Part shown: positions 10,146 through 19,564 of the stretch, in pieces
Layout: each line of letters begins with the position of its first letter
Numbering within the stretch: position 1 is the stretch's first letter
Assembly: GCF_021390715.1 (NCBI RefSeq)
Contig: NZ_JAJGWT010000004.1
Location: 62,306 to 126,305 of the forward strand
DNA length: 64,000 nucleotides
Direction of reading: 5' to 3'
Source of the DNA: Tenacibaculum piscium
Lineage (GTDB): Bacteria > Bacteroidota > Bacteroidia > Flavobacteriales > Flavobacteriaceae
Made by a program: the position numbers and the translations under genes
Notes under the pieces: generated by a model
Told to the model about the DNA's origin: nothing
The model's database searches: none
The model's input: the letters and a program-made list of their open reading frames with translations, nothing else

Positions 10146-11174
10146 ATGAATAAGAAAATAATATACGGAATTATTGCGACTATCTTTTTAATTGGTGGAA
10201 TTATTGGCTTTAATTTTTATCAGAAAATTTACGGAAAAGCAATTACTAAAAATGGCGCTGTTTATATAAAATCAAACGATACATTTGAAGATGTTAAAAA
10301 ACAACTTGCTACTTATATTGACAAACCCGAAAATTTTAACTGGGTAGCCGATAAGAAAAAATTCACCAAACCTAAAGGTGGAAAATATCTGCTAAAAAAA
10401 GGCATGAACTTAAATGACGTTGTAAACTTATTGCGCAGCGGAAATCAAACGCCGATAAAATTGTCTTTTAACAATCAAGATTCTTTGGAAAAATTAGCAC
10501 AACGAATTTCAGAACAAATTGAAGCCGATTCTAGCGATTTATTACAACAAATGATGAATGAAAAATTTTTATCAGAAAATAATTTTAATGAAAAATCAGC
10601 TTTAGGAATGTATATTCCTAATAGTTATGAATTTTACTGGAACACATCCGCAGAAAAATTTCGCGATAAAATGCTGACCGAATACAAGCGTTTTTGGAAT
10701 TCGGAAAGATTAGAAAAAGCTAGAAAATTAAACTTATCAAAAAAAGAGGTAAGCACGTTAGCATCGATTGTTCAAAAAGAAACTGCTCAAAAAAGTGAAC
10801 GCCCAATTGTGGCAGGTTTGTATTTAAATCGATTGCAAAATAATTGGCCATTACAAGCCGATCCAACCGTTATTTACTGCGTTAAACAGCTAAAAGGCGA
10901 TGATTTTGACATAAAACGAGTATTAACAAAAGATCTTGAAATTGAATCGCCTTATAATACCTACAAAAATATAGGATTACCTCCTGCATTAATCGCAATG
11001 CCTGATGTTTCCGCAATTGATGCAGTTTTAAATCATCAAAAACACAATTACTATTATATGTGTGCAAGTGTCGAAAAAATAGGATTTCATGAATTTGCAA
11101 ATTCCTTAGCACAACACAACAGAAATGCTGTCAAATATCAAAACTGGATACACAAAAAAGGAATTATACGTTAA
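10146..11174 (+). CDS. mltG: Endolytic peptidoglycan transglycosylase
   Basis: MltG (YceG) cuts nascent glycan strands inside the chain and is thought to set strand ends during elongation. The 342-residue protein has one N-terminal transmembrane helix (IIYGIIATIFLIGGIIGFNF), a LysM-like region (about 40-95) and the YceG catalytic domain. The catalytic glutamate is E212 in STLASIVQKETAQ; the other conserved pieces are GLYLNRLQ, LQADPTVIY, SPYNTYKNIGLPPALIAMP and YYYMCAS. It acts at the outer face of the inner membrane. It is flanked by a family A repeat and a strong terminator, so probably monocistronic. Confidence 0.95.
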   Translation: MNKKIIYGIIATIFLIGGIIGFNFYQKIYGKAITKNGAVYIKSNDTFEDVKKQLATYIDKPENFNWVADKKKFTKPKGGKYLLKKGMNLNDVVNLLRSGNQTPIKLSFNNQDSLEKLAQRISEQIEADSSDLLQQMMNEKFLSENNFNEKSALGMYIPNSYEFYWNTSAEKFRDKMLTEYKRFWNSERLEKARKLNLSKKEVSTLASIVQKETAQKSERPIVAGLYLNRLQNNWPLQADPTVIYCVKQLKGDDFDIKRVLTKDLEIESPYNTYKNIGLPPALIAMPDVSAIDAVLNHQKHNYYYMCASVEKIGFHEFANSLAQHNRNAVKYQNWIHKKGIIR

Positions 11175-11207
11175 TGAAATGTTAAATAATTTTCCTTTTA
11201 ATCTTAC

Positions 11208-11244
11208 AAACACCTTACAATAATTAATTATTGTAAGGTGTTTT
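11208..11244 (+). terminator. Intrinsic terminator of mltG
   Basis: AAACACCTTACAATAATT pairs with AATTATTGTAAGGTGTTT, followed by TATTTTA. The stem is long and near perfect. Confidence 0.85.
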
Positions 11245-11454
11245 ATTTTATTCTTTATTAAAATGATAAAATTTCAATCACTTTAACATACAAATATCTA
11301 AAATTAGGCATTTTAGTTACATTTTAAGTTAAAAAACACAATTTAATATAACATTTAGTTAATATTGTATCAATGTTAATATTATATTAAAACTAATTTT
11401 ACATAAAATTAAAAAACCCTTCATTAATACTCGTTAAAAACCGCTATTAATTTT

Positions 11455-14400
11455 ATGATATTCTCTAAAAAAACCTTTCAAAAACAAGCTGTAGCATTAC
11501 TTACATTATGCTACTCTTATGGATTTAGTCAACAAGCTGAACCAGCGCTTCCTAAATCAAAAGTAAAAGAAACTGTAGCCTGTACTAAAGGATATAGTCA
11601 TAAAAATCATAACGAACACGCTAGCCAAAACAGAATGGCTAGACCCGATTCTCCTAGTACTTTTGCTGCTTGGGCATCTTATGGTGGAGCTGACTTAGTC
11701 CGTGAATTGAAAGAAGCGACCGATTATGACACTAATTTAAGACCTCTTTTTGACTATGGTCAATACGGTGGCTCATTATTTTCTAGTGCCAATGTTAAAG
11801 CAGTTGCAGATGCTGTATATAATATTTCAGTCGCTTATGATGGTAGAGAATCTAGTGGAATGCTAGGAATGGTAACCTACTTACATTGCGCAGGATACCA
11901 TGAATTTTTTCAAGCAGAAATAACCCTAGATGCAAATGCTAAAACTGCCTATAAATATGCAGTTCAATACCTTGCTAAAAACCCTCGATTATGGGATAAT
12001 ACAGAATATAACTTAGGTGTTTTAGACGAGTTTTTAGTAATGTGTGATTACGATGGTATAAGAGATAAAGATTTTGTATTAGATGTAATCAAAACAGCGA
12101 TTCGTAATTTAACAGAAAATGATACTTGGAGAGAAGTTGTTGATAATCAACAAATGCTAACAAAATATATTTCTGCATACAACAGAATATTCTTCTTAAT
12201 GTTTAGAGGAATGCAACCCGTAGATATTGAATATGAAGCATCCCTAAATAATGATCCTGAATTTTTACAATTATTATCAGATTTAGCTACGGATACTGAA
12301 TTACGAGATGAAAATGAAGATTTAGCTTTAATGGTAAATAACGCTATTGGAGAAATGACTAGAACTGCTGATAGTTCAGATGTTTTAAAAGATCAAACAG
12401 AACCTTTTATTGCAGAAATTGCACAAAGTTATGAGCGATTAACACCTAACTGGTACAAATCTATTAAATCTATTAATGAATCAGGAAATTGTGCTAAATA
12501 CAACTTATGTGAAAACATGGATGAGATAACAGCAGAAGTTGAAGCTATGCTTTTTCCTAATACTTGGACATTTGATGATGGACGTTTAAAAGTAAGAACT
12601 CCATTAGATTATAAAACAGTGCAAGAATTATACTACGCATCAAAACAAGTACAAACTCAGTTTTTTAGAGCTTTAGAAACTGATGAACCTGTTACTGGTG
12701 ACATCAATGTAAACTTAAATATGGTGGTGTATGGTACGATGAAAAACTACCATGACTGGCAAACAATTTTAAACGGTTTAGCTACTAATAATGGAGGAAT
12801 GTACATTGAAAGAGGTGCAACTTTTTATACCTACCAAAGAACATACGAAGAAAGTACGTTTAGTTTAGAGGAATTATTTAGACATGAATATGTACATTAT
12901 TTACAAGGACGTTATATTGCTAATGGTTCTTGGGGTGAATCAGATTTTTATAAAGATGGGCGTTTAATTTGGTTTGAAGAAGGTATGGCAGAACATTTTG
13001 CAGGAAGTACCGATAATGACGGTGTTCGAATTAGAGAAAGCCAAGGTAGTTCTGTAAAAAATGAAGGTGCTAGTGAATATATGACCGTAAATGAAGTTTT
13101 AAATGCAAGCTATGCTGGTGGTTTTAAATTTTATAGATATGGAAACATGTTATGGTCGTATTGGTTTAAAAATGACATCAATACTGCGAGAAAACTTATA
13201 AACCTTGTTAGAGCCGATGACATCGCTGCTTTTGATACAGAAATCAACAGATTAGAATCAAGCTGGAGACTAGAATCAGATTTTAAAAATTACTTAAATA
13301 ACGTAGTTATTGATGAAAATAATTGGTGGGAAGTAGTTACGCCTTGGGAAGTTGATGACTTTTTTGTTGTCGGAAATATTGCCGATATTGAAACAGAATT
13401 TGAGGCAATCACAGGGAAAGATGTTACCGTTACTTTAGATGCTTCTACCTCAATTAGACGATTTAAAGTAACAGGAAGTTTAACTTCTGGTCAATTTGAA
13501 ACAGAATTAAACGAATTAATGACCCAATTAAAAGAAAGTCCTACCGTTAATAATTTTGACTATATCGGAGGATATTATAAAGAAGTTTCTGGTTCAAATG
13601 CAACATTTGTAATTACAGGTTCTTTAAGAGATGCTACTATAAGTGATGCTCCTATTGCTGATTTTTCAAGTGATTTACCATCAACTATCGTTGGCGGAAG
13701 CATTCAATTTACGAATGAATCTACAGGATATATTAATTCATATACTTGGTCTTTTCCAGGAGGAACGCCTAGTACAAGTACCGAAAAAAATCCTACGGTA
13801 GTGTATGGTTCTCCAGGGAATTATGATGTTACATTAACTGTTACAAGTGCTAAAAGCGGTAATAATACAAGAACAAAAAACACTTTTATAAAAGTACATG
13901 GCAAGAGTGACACAGATTATTGTCCAATAAGTATTGGTACAAAAGGTGTTGGTATTCATAGTGTTAAATTTAGCAATTTAGATAATGAAGATTTTGTTTA
14001 TAACGAAGAAAGGTATTCTGATTATACATCATACGCTGCAGAAGTTAATTTAAACAAAACATACCCTATTGCTATTAAAGCAGAAATTGCTAGTTGGGAT
14101 AAAAATAACATAAAAGCTTGGATTGACTGGAATCAAGATGGTGATTTTGAGGATGCAGAAGAGGAAGTTTATGCACATATAGGAGCCTTTAAAGAAGGAA
14201 GTGTAACAGTACCTTCAAATGCTGTTTTAGGGGTAACAAGAATGCGAGTACGTTATGGATATGATAAAGAAGTATTCGCTTGTGGAGAAGACTCTTATTT
14301 TGGAGAGGTTGAAGATTATTCAGTTATTGTAGGTATTGAAGCAAGTACCATTACCTGGACAGGAAACACAAGCACCGACTTTACAGATATCACAAACTGG

Positions 14401-15804
14401 AATACAAACACTGTTCCAACAAGTTATGACGATGTTATTATTCCTGCAGGATTAACAAAGTATCCTGTAATTGAAACTCCTACAGAAGTAAAAACTATTA
14501 CAATTGCTTCAGGAGCTACTTTAATTGCCAATGCAGAATTAACAGGAACAGTAACGTATATTAGAAACTTAACAACTGACAATTGGTACTTAGTGGCTTC
14601 ACCTTTAAAATATGAAACCATTGAAGAATTAAAAGAAAACAACACTTTTGCATCAGGAACAGGAACAAATATCGGACTTGCATCTTATAATAATGACGGA
14701 ACAGTTTGGAATTATTTATCAAACAATTCTAAAGGGAATATTACTTCTGCACAGGGGTATTCTGTTAAATTAAACGGTGCTTCTAATTTAGTTTTTACAG
14801 GAAATATCAATTCAACAGCTGTGAATTATGGCATTACAAAAAATGTAAATGATTTTAATTTAATTGGAAATCCTTATACTTCATACGTTAAACTTGGTGA
14901 TTTCTTTAAAGACAACGCCACGGGAACTGTTTTATCAGAAGCTACGATTTGGCTTTGGAATCAAGCAACAAATAGTTATGATTTAAAATTAGGTACTGCT
15001 GATGCAAATTATCAAATAGCTCCAGGACAAGGATTTTTTGTAAGTGCTGCAACTAATACTAATGTAACATTTAGCAAAGAAAATCAAAGTCATCAATCGG
15101 ATACTTTTCAAAGACAAGCAAAAACTGAAATCAATTTAAGTGTAAGCGAAAATAATACGGTAAAATCTACCAAATTATATTATATCGACGGTACAACTAC
15201 TGGTTTTGACAACGGTTATGACGGAACTGTCTTTGGAGGAACAACCACTAATTATGAACTTTATACACAGTTAGTAAGCGATAATAACGGTAAAAATTAT
15301 GCCGTTCAATCATTGCCTACCAACAATTTAGAAAACACTATTGTTCCTATCGGATTGAAAGTAAGAGCTGGTAAAAAAGTAGAATTTTCAGTAAAAACAA
15401 CGAATTTACCTGAAAATATAATCGTTTATTTAGAAGATAAAGAAAATAATACGTTCACGAATTTAAGTGAGGGAAATTACACAGTAACGGTAACAAAAGA
15501 CGCTACGGAAATCGGTCAATTTTATCTTCATACCAAATCTAAAAGGTTAGACGCAAATCAAAATATTGCTTCTTTAAATAAATTAGCTGTTTATAAATCG
15601 TCTAAATCTACAGTAACAATTACTGGTTTAGAAGCTAAAAAAGCACGTGTAATCTTATATTCAATACAAGGAAAACAAGTATTCTCAACAGAAATTAAAT
15701 CCAAAGAAAATGCGACTGTTAATTTACCAAAATTAGCTTCAGGTGTTTATTTAGTTAAAATAATTTCAGAAATAGGAGAAGTTAACAAGAAGATTATTTT
15801 ATAA
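11455..15804 (+). CDS. Secreted M9 collagenase with PKD, GEVED and T9SS domains
   Basis: A 1449-residue exported zinc protease of family M9. A signal peptide covers about residues 1-25 (ends near YGFSQ). The M9 N and catalytic regions run to about 700; zinc ligands are H477-E-Y-V-H481 and E509 in WFEEGMAEHF, the same 28-residue spacing as clostridial ColG, and the flanking HYLQGRY and FAGST match it too. A PKD domain (about 732-815, IADFSSDLPS...YTWSFPGG) and a GEVED domain (about 822-960, ending FGEVEDYSV) follow. The last 485 residues are shared with the M43 protease at 47057 and end in a T9SS sorting domain (LASGVYLVKI, KKIIL). It probably degrades host or environmental collagen; a virulence role is inference. 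Confidence 0.93.
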   Translation: MIFSKKTFQKQAVALLTLCYSYGFSQQAEPALPKSKVKETVACTKGYSHKNHNEHASQNRMARPDSPSTFAAWASYGGADLVRELKEATDYDTNLRPLFDYGQYGGSLFSSANVKAVADAVYNISVAYDGRESSGMLGMVTYLHCAGYHEFFQAEITLDANAKTAYKYAVQYLAKNPRLWDNTEYNLGVLDEFLVMCDYDGIRDKDFVLDVIKTAIRNLTENDTWREVVDNQQMLTKYISAYNRIFFLMFRGMQPVDIEYEASLNNDPEFLQLLSDLATDTELRDENEDLALMVNNAIGEMTRTADSSDVLKDQTEPFIAEIAQSYERLTPNWYKSIKSINESGNCAKYNLCENMDEITAEVEAMLFPNTWTFDDGRLKVRTPLDYKTVQELYYASKQVQTQFFRALETDEPVTGDINVNLNMVVYGTMKNYHDWQTILNGLATNNGGMYIERGATFYTYQRTYEESTFSLEELFRHEYVHYLQGRYIANGSWGESDFYKDGRLIWFEEGMAEHFAGSTDNDGVRIRESQGSSVKNEGASEYMTVNEVLNASYAGGFKFYRYGNMLWSYWFKNDINTARKLINLVRADDIAAFDTEINRLESSWRLESDFKNYLNNVVIDENNWWEVVTPWEVDDFFVVGNIADIETEFEAITGKDVTVTLDASTSIRRFKVTGSLTSGQFETELNELMTQLKESPTVNNFDYIGGYYKEVSGSNATFVITGSLRDATISDAPIADFSSDLPSTIVGGSIQFTNESTGYINSYTWSFPGGTPSTSTEKNPTVVYGSPGNYDVTLTVTSAKSGNNTRTKNTFIKVHGKSDTDYCPISIGTKGVGIHSVKFSNLDNEDFVYNEERYSDYTSYAAEVNLNKTYPIAIKAEIASWDKNNIKAWIDWNQDGDFEDAEEEVYAHIGAFKEGSVTVPSNAVLGVTRMRVRYGYDKEVFACGEDSYFGEVEDYSVIVGIEASTITWTGNTSTDFTDITNWNTNTVPTSYDDVIIPAGLTKYPVIETPTEVKTITIASGATLIANAELTGTVTYIRNLTTDNWYLVASPLKYETIEELKENNTFASGTGTNIGLASYNNDGTVWNYLSNNSKGNITSAQGYSVKLNGASNLVFTGNINSTAVNYGITKNVNDFNLIGNPYTSYVKLGDFFKDNATGTVLSEATIWLWNQATNSYDLKLGTADANYQIAPGQGFFVSAATNTNVTFSKENQSHQSDTFQRQAKTEINLSVSENNTVKSTKLYYIDGTTTGFDNGYDGTVFGGTTTNYELYTQLVSDNNGKNYAVQSLPTNNLENTIVPIGLKVRAGKKVEFSVKTTNLPENIIVYLEDKENNTFTNLSEGNYTVTVTKDATEIGQFYLHTKSKRLDANQNIASLNKLAVYKSSKSTVTITGLEAKKARVILYSIQGKQVFSTEIKSKENATVNLPKLASGVYLVKIISEIGEVNKKIIL

Positions 15805-15836
15805 TTTTTTATATTTTTATTTATTTTTTAGAGACG

Positions 15837-15872
15837 AAACAGGTTGCTTTTTAGCAACCTGTTTTATTTTTT
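15837..15872 (+). terminator. Intrinsic terminator of the collagenase gene
   Basis: AAACAGGTTGC / GCAACCTGTTT hairpin followed by TATTTTTT. Confidence 0.85.
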
Positions 15873-16044
15873 AGAGTACCTTTTTAATTATTTATAGACT
15901 ATTCTTAATTATTTATAATTGTTTTTAAAATGCCTTACAAGTTGTTTTCACTAAGAAAACAAGTACAAAAAACAGCGAAAAAAATAACAAAACAGCAACA
16001 ATAACATAACTTTTAAAATTAGTTTTATTTTTGAAAAAATAGTG

Positions 16045-16053
16045 TACATTTGC
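16045..16053 (+). promoter_or_regulatory. Bacteroidetes-type -7 box (TACATTTGC)
   Basis: TACATTTGC matches TAnnTTTG and lies 24 bases before the hydrophobic leader reading frame at 16077, consistent with translation starting near there and not as late as ATG 16122. Confidence 0.55.
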
Positions 16054-16121
16054 ACCGCAAAATAGAAAGATAGCTAATTATCAAGTATTTAGGAATTACA
16101 TTTATAGGGTTTGTACTACTG

Positions 16122-16667
16122 ATGAGTTTTACAACACCAAAAACAAAGATTGAAAAAACTACTACTACTCCAAAAAGAACAGGATATCCTGTTGAAGAAT
16201 TGAGTTTCCCTTTTTTATTAAAAAACTTTGTTGGTTTTAAAGAAGCCTTGGCTTTTAAAGAATCACAAGGAAAATATCGAGTAATAAATACGCTTGGTTA
16301 TTTAGGAAAATATCAATTTGGAAAAGAAACCTTAAAAAGATTTAGAATTTACAATATCAGTAATTTTCTTAAAACGCCAGAATTACAAGAAAAAGCATTT
16401 ATCGCATATTGTCAGGTAAATAAATGGATTTTAAGAAAAGATATTAAACGAAGTGTTGGAAAAATTATCAATGGAACTAAAATTACAGAATCTGGGATTT
16501 TAGCGGCAGCTCATTTAAGCGGTGCTGGTAATGTTAAAAAATATTTACGTTCACATGGTGTTATTCGCTTTAATGATGCTTATGGAACCTCAATAAAATC
16601 ATATATGAATGATTTTTCAGGATACGATGTTTCTCGTATTGATGCGAATAAAAAACCAACTCTTTAA
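16122..16667 (+). CDS. Lysozyme-like peptidoglycan hydrolase (start uncertain)
   Basis: From the first ATG the protein is 181 residues. It shows a lysozyme-superfamily pattern: FKEALAFKESQGKYRVIN with a candidate catalytic Glu, LGYLGKYQFGKETL, and ILAAAHLSGAGNVKKYL, as in transglycosylase-like domains. It would cleave glycan strands in the periplasm. The ATG at 16122 gives no export signal, but the frame stays open back to 16074, and codons 16077-16121 encode IIKYLGITFIGFVLL, which with MSFTT looks like a signal peptide. So the real start may be a rare ATT or ATC near 16077, or the sequence has an error. Specificity is inferred. Confidence 0.7.
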   Translation: MSFTTPKTKIEKTTTTPKRTGYPVEELSFPFLLKNFVGFKEALAFKESQGKYRVINTLGYLGKYQFGKETLKRFRIYNISNFLKTPELQEKAFIAYCQVNKWILRKDIKRSVGKIINGTKITESGILAAAHLSGAGNVKKYLRSHGVIRFNDAYGTSIKSYMNDFSGYDVSRIDANKKPTL

Positions 16668-16710
16668 TCTCTTTAATTAAAACATAACAGATTTTAAACT
16701 ATTTTACATC

Positions 16711-16745
16711 AAAAAAGACCACTTTATAAAGTGGTCTTTTTTTGA
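16711..16745. terminator. Bidirectional intrinsic terminator
   Basis: AAAAAAGACCACTTT / AAAGTGGTCTTTTTTT hairpin between the convergent lysozyme-like and RsmI-like genes. Confidence 0.85.
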
Positions 16746-16785
16746 TGTTTTTTTGATAATTCTTAATTATGATAATTTTCAATAA

Positions 16786-17493
16786 TTAGGACTTATGAAT
16801 GATAAAAATAGTCGGTCTTTTATGCAAATCTGTTTTTGTATTTTTCCATTCTTTTACCGTATATGTTTTAATATATTCTGATGGAAGCGTAATATCGCAG
16901 GCAACACAAACACGTGTATCCGCCGATAATGTATTTCTTAAATCATCTAACATTTTTTCATTTCGATACGGCGTTTCAATAAATATTTGCGATTGATTTT
17001 TAACATTTGAAAGCTTTTCCAGGTCTTTAATCGCTCTTTTTCTTTCTGATTTATCAATAGGTAAATACCCATTAAAGGCAAAGTTTTGACCATTCATTCC
17101 CGAACCCATCATCGCCATTAAAATAGAAGAAGGACCTACTAACGGCACTACTTGAACTCCTTTTTCGTGAGCTAATTTCACAATACTTGCCCCAGGATCA
17201 GCAACTGCAGGAACACCTGCATCGGAAAGTAACCCGATAGAAATTCCTTTCTCACAAGTATCTAAATAATGTTGTATTTCAATGTCATTTGAATATTTAT
17301 CTAACAACAATAATTCTAAAGCAGGTTGCGATTTATGAGGTGTAATTTTTTTAATAAATGCTCTTGCTGATTTTTCATTTTCTACAATAAAATAATCAAG
17401 ATGTTCAATTACTTTTTTAACAGAAATAGGCATTACCTCTAAAGGTTCGGTATCGCCTAACGTCGTTGGAATTAAGTATAATTTACCTTTCAT
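16786..17493 (-). CDS. Tetrapyrrole-methylase family SAM methyltransferase, RsmI-like
   Basis: A 235-residue SAM-dependent methyltransferase of the tetrapyrrole methylase fold. RsmI, the best known relative, 2'-O-methylates C1402 of 16S rRNA. The opening GKLYLIPTTLGD, the acidic IEHLDYFIVENEKSARAFIK, the SAM-site GLLSDAGVPAVADPGASIV and VVPLVGPSSILMAMMGSG are the family motifs. In classical RsmI the first motif reads VATPIGN and the second AEDTR; here these read IPTTLGD and VENEK, so this is the divergent second subfamily common in Bacteroidetes and its target is less certain. The start overlaps the upstream phosphatase gene by 11 bases, indicating one operon. Confidence 0.82.
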   Translation of the reverse strand: MKGKLYLIPTTLGDTEPLEVMPISVKKVIEHLDYFIVENEKSARAFIKKITPHKSQPALELLLLDKYSNDIEIQHYLDTCEKGISIGLLSDAGVPAVADPGASIVKLAHEKGVQVVPLVGPSSILMAMMGSGMNGQNFAFNGYLPIDKSERKRAIKDLEKLSNVKNQSQIFIETPYRNEKMLDDLRNTLSADTRVCVACDITLPSEYIKTYTVKEWKNTKTDLHKRPTIFIIHKS

Positions 17494-17962
17494 TATTTTC
17501 TAATTTTGAAGCGATGATTTCACACGCTTTATCTAACATTTTATATACATTTTCGAAGCCTTGATTTCCGCCATAATACGGATCAGGAACTTCGTTATTT
17601 TCAGCAGCAATTTCATTCAAAATCATGGTTACTTTTTCAATTTCTGCTGATGTCGTTGCCATTGCAATAATGTTCTTATAATTTTGCAAATCCATCGCAT
17701 AAATTACATCAAATTCATTAAAATCTGATTTTTTAAATTGACGTGAGCGTTGTTTTGTAATATCGATACCGTATTTTTGAGCAACTTCAACCGATCTTTT
17801 ATCGGGCGTTTCGCCAACATGATGTGCCGATGTTCCTGCAGAATCGACTGTAAAAGATTCATTTAATTTTGAAGCTAAAATACCTTGTGCCAATGGCGAA
17901 CGGCAAATATTCCCCAAACAAACCATCAGTATTTTATATTTTTGTTTTTTTTTGATTGACAT
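17483..17962 (-). CDS. Low-molecular-weight protein tyrosine phosphatase
   Basis: A 159-residue cytosolic phosphatase. The P-loop CLGNICRS carries the nucleophile C15 and phosphate-binding R21, and the general acid D127 is in PDPYYGG, both at their standard positions. Family members dephosphorylate tyrosine kinases in capsule regulation, or arginine and tyrosine phosphoproteins in general; no kinase gene is nearby, so the partner is unknown. The gene starts five bases after the dnaA stop and overlaps the RsmI-like gene, so it is expressed as the middle member of a dnaA-led operon. Confidence 0.92.
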   Translation of the reverse strand: MSIKKKQKYKILMVCLGNICRSPLAQGILASKLNESFTVDSAGTSAHHVGETPDKRSVEVAQKYGIDITKQRSRQFKKSDFNEFDVIYAMDLQNYKNIIAMATTSAEIEKVTMILNEIAAENNEVPDPYYGGNQGFENVYKMLDKACEIIASKLENNER

Positions 17963-17967
17963 AGTAA

Positions 17968-19392
17968 TTAAAGTGCTAATTTTGATGTTAATTCATCAAC
18001 ATATTTTTTAAATTGCTTGTCTGTTTCTCTTAAATTATCGACTGTTTTACAGGCGTGTAATACGGTGGCGTGATCTCGCTTACCAATCTGACTTCCAATA
18101 CTTGCCAAAGATAATTTAGTTAATCTTTTAGCAAAATACATCGCCAATTGACGTGCCTGAACAATGTGTCTTTTACGTGTTTTCGATTGTAAAGTTGCCA
18201 CATCCATATCAAAATATTTTGAAACTACTTTTTGAATATATTCAATAGAGATTTCTCGTTTGGTATTTTTAACAAATTTATCAACAATTTCTCTAGCCAA
18301 TGAAACGGTAAATTCTCTTTTATTAAAAGAAGCTTGAGCGATCATCGAAATAATTACACCTTCTAATTCTCGCACATTTGCTTTTACATTTTTGGCGATA
18401 TATTCAATAACATCTTCAGGCATTTCAAGCCCATCTCGATACAATTTATTTTGAAGAATAGACACACGTGTTTCAAAAGAGGGTGCTTGTAATTCTGCGG
18501 ATAATCCCCATTTAAAACGAGATAATAATCGTAATTCGATATCTTTCATATCCACGGGTGCTTTATCCGAGGTTAAAATTACCTGTTTTCCATTTTGATG
18601 TAAATGATTAAAAATATGAAAAAACACTTCTTGCGTACCTGTTTTTCCTGATAAAAATTGGACATCATCAATAATTAAAACATCGACCATTTCATAGAAA
18701 TGAATAAAATCGTTTCGAGTATTCGATTTTACGGAATCAACAAATTGCTGGGTAAATTTTTCTGAAGAAATATATAAAACTGTTTTATCAGGATATTTAT
18801 CTTTTACCTCAACGCCAATTGCTTGAACCAAGTGTGTTTTTCCGAGTCCAACGGGTCCATAAACCAACAGCGGATTAAACGATGTTCCTCCAGGCTTATT
18901 GGCAACTGCCATTCCTGCTGAACGTGCCAATCTATTGGCGGCACCTTCAATATAATTAACAAAATTATAGTTCGGATTTAGTTGTGATTCTATCTTAACT
19001 TTCTGTAAACCAGGAATTACAAAAGGATTTTTAAGTTCTCTTTTAGCCCCCGTAGGAACGGCTACTTTTTGAGGCTTTACAGCCCTGCGATTAGAACTAG
19101 GGATTTTAACTATTTGCGGACTATTACTACTGTACGTATTTTCCATACGCACATCATAAATTAACTTTGCATCATTCCCTAATTGTTTAACCAACGCAAC
19201 TCTTAATAATTTAAGATAATGCTCTTCTAGCCATTCATAAAAAAATTTACTAGGTACTTGAACTGTAAGAGCTTCTTCCGCCAACTTAACAGGTTTAATT
19301 GGCTCAAACCAAGTTTTATATGCCTGGGGTTTAATGTTATCTTTGATGAAAAACAAACATTCATTCCAAACTGAATCAGCAGTTTTAGTCAT
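17968..19392 (-). CDS. dnaA: Chromosomal replication initiator DnaA
   Basis: DnaA binds oriC boxes and melts the origin. From ATG 19392 the protein is 474 residues: domain I (TADSVWNECLFFIKDNI...AYKTWFEPI, about 1-80), a lysine-rich linker, AAA+ domain III with Walker A GPVGLGKTH (179-187) and Walker B VLIIDDVQF, and DNA-binding domain IV with GSQIGKRDHATVLHAC near the end. An in-frame ATG at 19407 would add five residues; the MTKTADSVW start is the one seen in relatives. A box matching TTATNCACA lies upstream at 19472-19480. Downstream are the phosphatase and RsmI-like genes in the same operon. Confidence 0.97.
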   Translation of the reverse strand: MTKTADSVWNECLFFIKDNIKPQAYKTWFEPIKPVKLAEEALTVQVPSKFFYEWLEEHYLKLLRVALVKQLGNDAKLIYDVRMENTYSSNSPQIVKIPSSNRRAVKPQKVAVPTGAKRELKNPFVIPGLQKVKIESQLNPNYNFVNYIEGAANRLARSAGMAVANKPGGTSFNPLLVYGPVGLGKTHLVQAIGVEVKDKYPDKTVLYISSEKFTQQFVDSVKSNTRNDFIHFYEMVDVLIIDDVQFLSGKTGTQEVFFHIFNHLHQNGKQVILTSDKAPVDMKDIELRLLSRFKWGLSAELQAPSFETRVSILQNKLYRDGLEMPEDVIEYIAKNVKANVRELEGVIISMIAQASFNKREFTVSLAREIVDKFVKNTKREISIEYIQKVVSKYFDMDVATLQSKTRKRHIVQARQLAMYFAKRLTKLSLASIGSQIGKRDHATVLHACKTVDNLRETDKQFKKYVDELTSKLAL

Positions 19393-19464
19393 GTGTGTTA
19401 AAAACAATTTTAGGTGTTAATTTTAATCTGTTTTATAAGGATTAGAGGGTTGCCATAACAGACT

Positions 19465-19480
19465 GCAAAAATGTGAATAA
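19465..19480 (-). promoter_or_regulatory. dnaA upstream region: imperfect -7 box overlapped by a DnaA box
   Basis: On the minus strand, CATTTTTGC (19465-19473) differs from TAnnTTTGC at one base. It overlaps TTATTCACA (19472-19480, minus strand), which fits the DnaA box TTATNCACA. This would allow DnaA to repress its own gene, as known in other bacteria. Only one good box is seen, so I do not call an origin. Confidence 0.35.
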
Positions 19481-19564
19481 AATTCAGGATAAAAAAACCA
19501 ATCCCCTATTGGTTCTTAATTATTATTTGCGTAATGTTATTGTGAATTAAACACAAAATATACT

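Larger units (their letters stand above)
15805..16121. other. Intergenic stretch between the collagenase and lysozyme-like genes
   Basis: This 317-base gap contains the collagenase terminator (15837-15872), an AT-rich spacer, a -7 box (16045-16053) and, at its right end, 15 codons in frame with the next gene that encode a hydrophobic leader without a normal start codon. Confidence 0.7.

Noticed and set aside
17968..19564. oriC next to dnaA
   Set aside because: Only one good DnaA box and one weak box, no cluster and no AT-rich unwinding element with repeats; in many Bacteroidetes oriC is not at dnaA.
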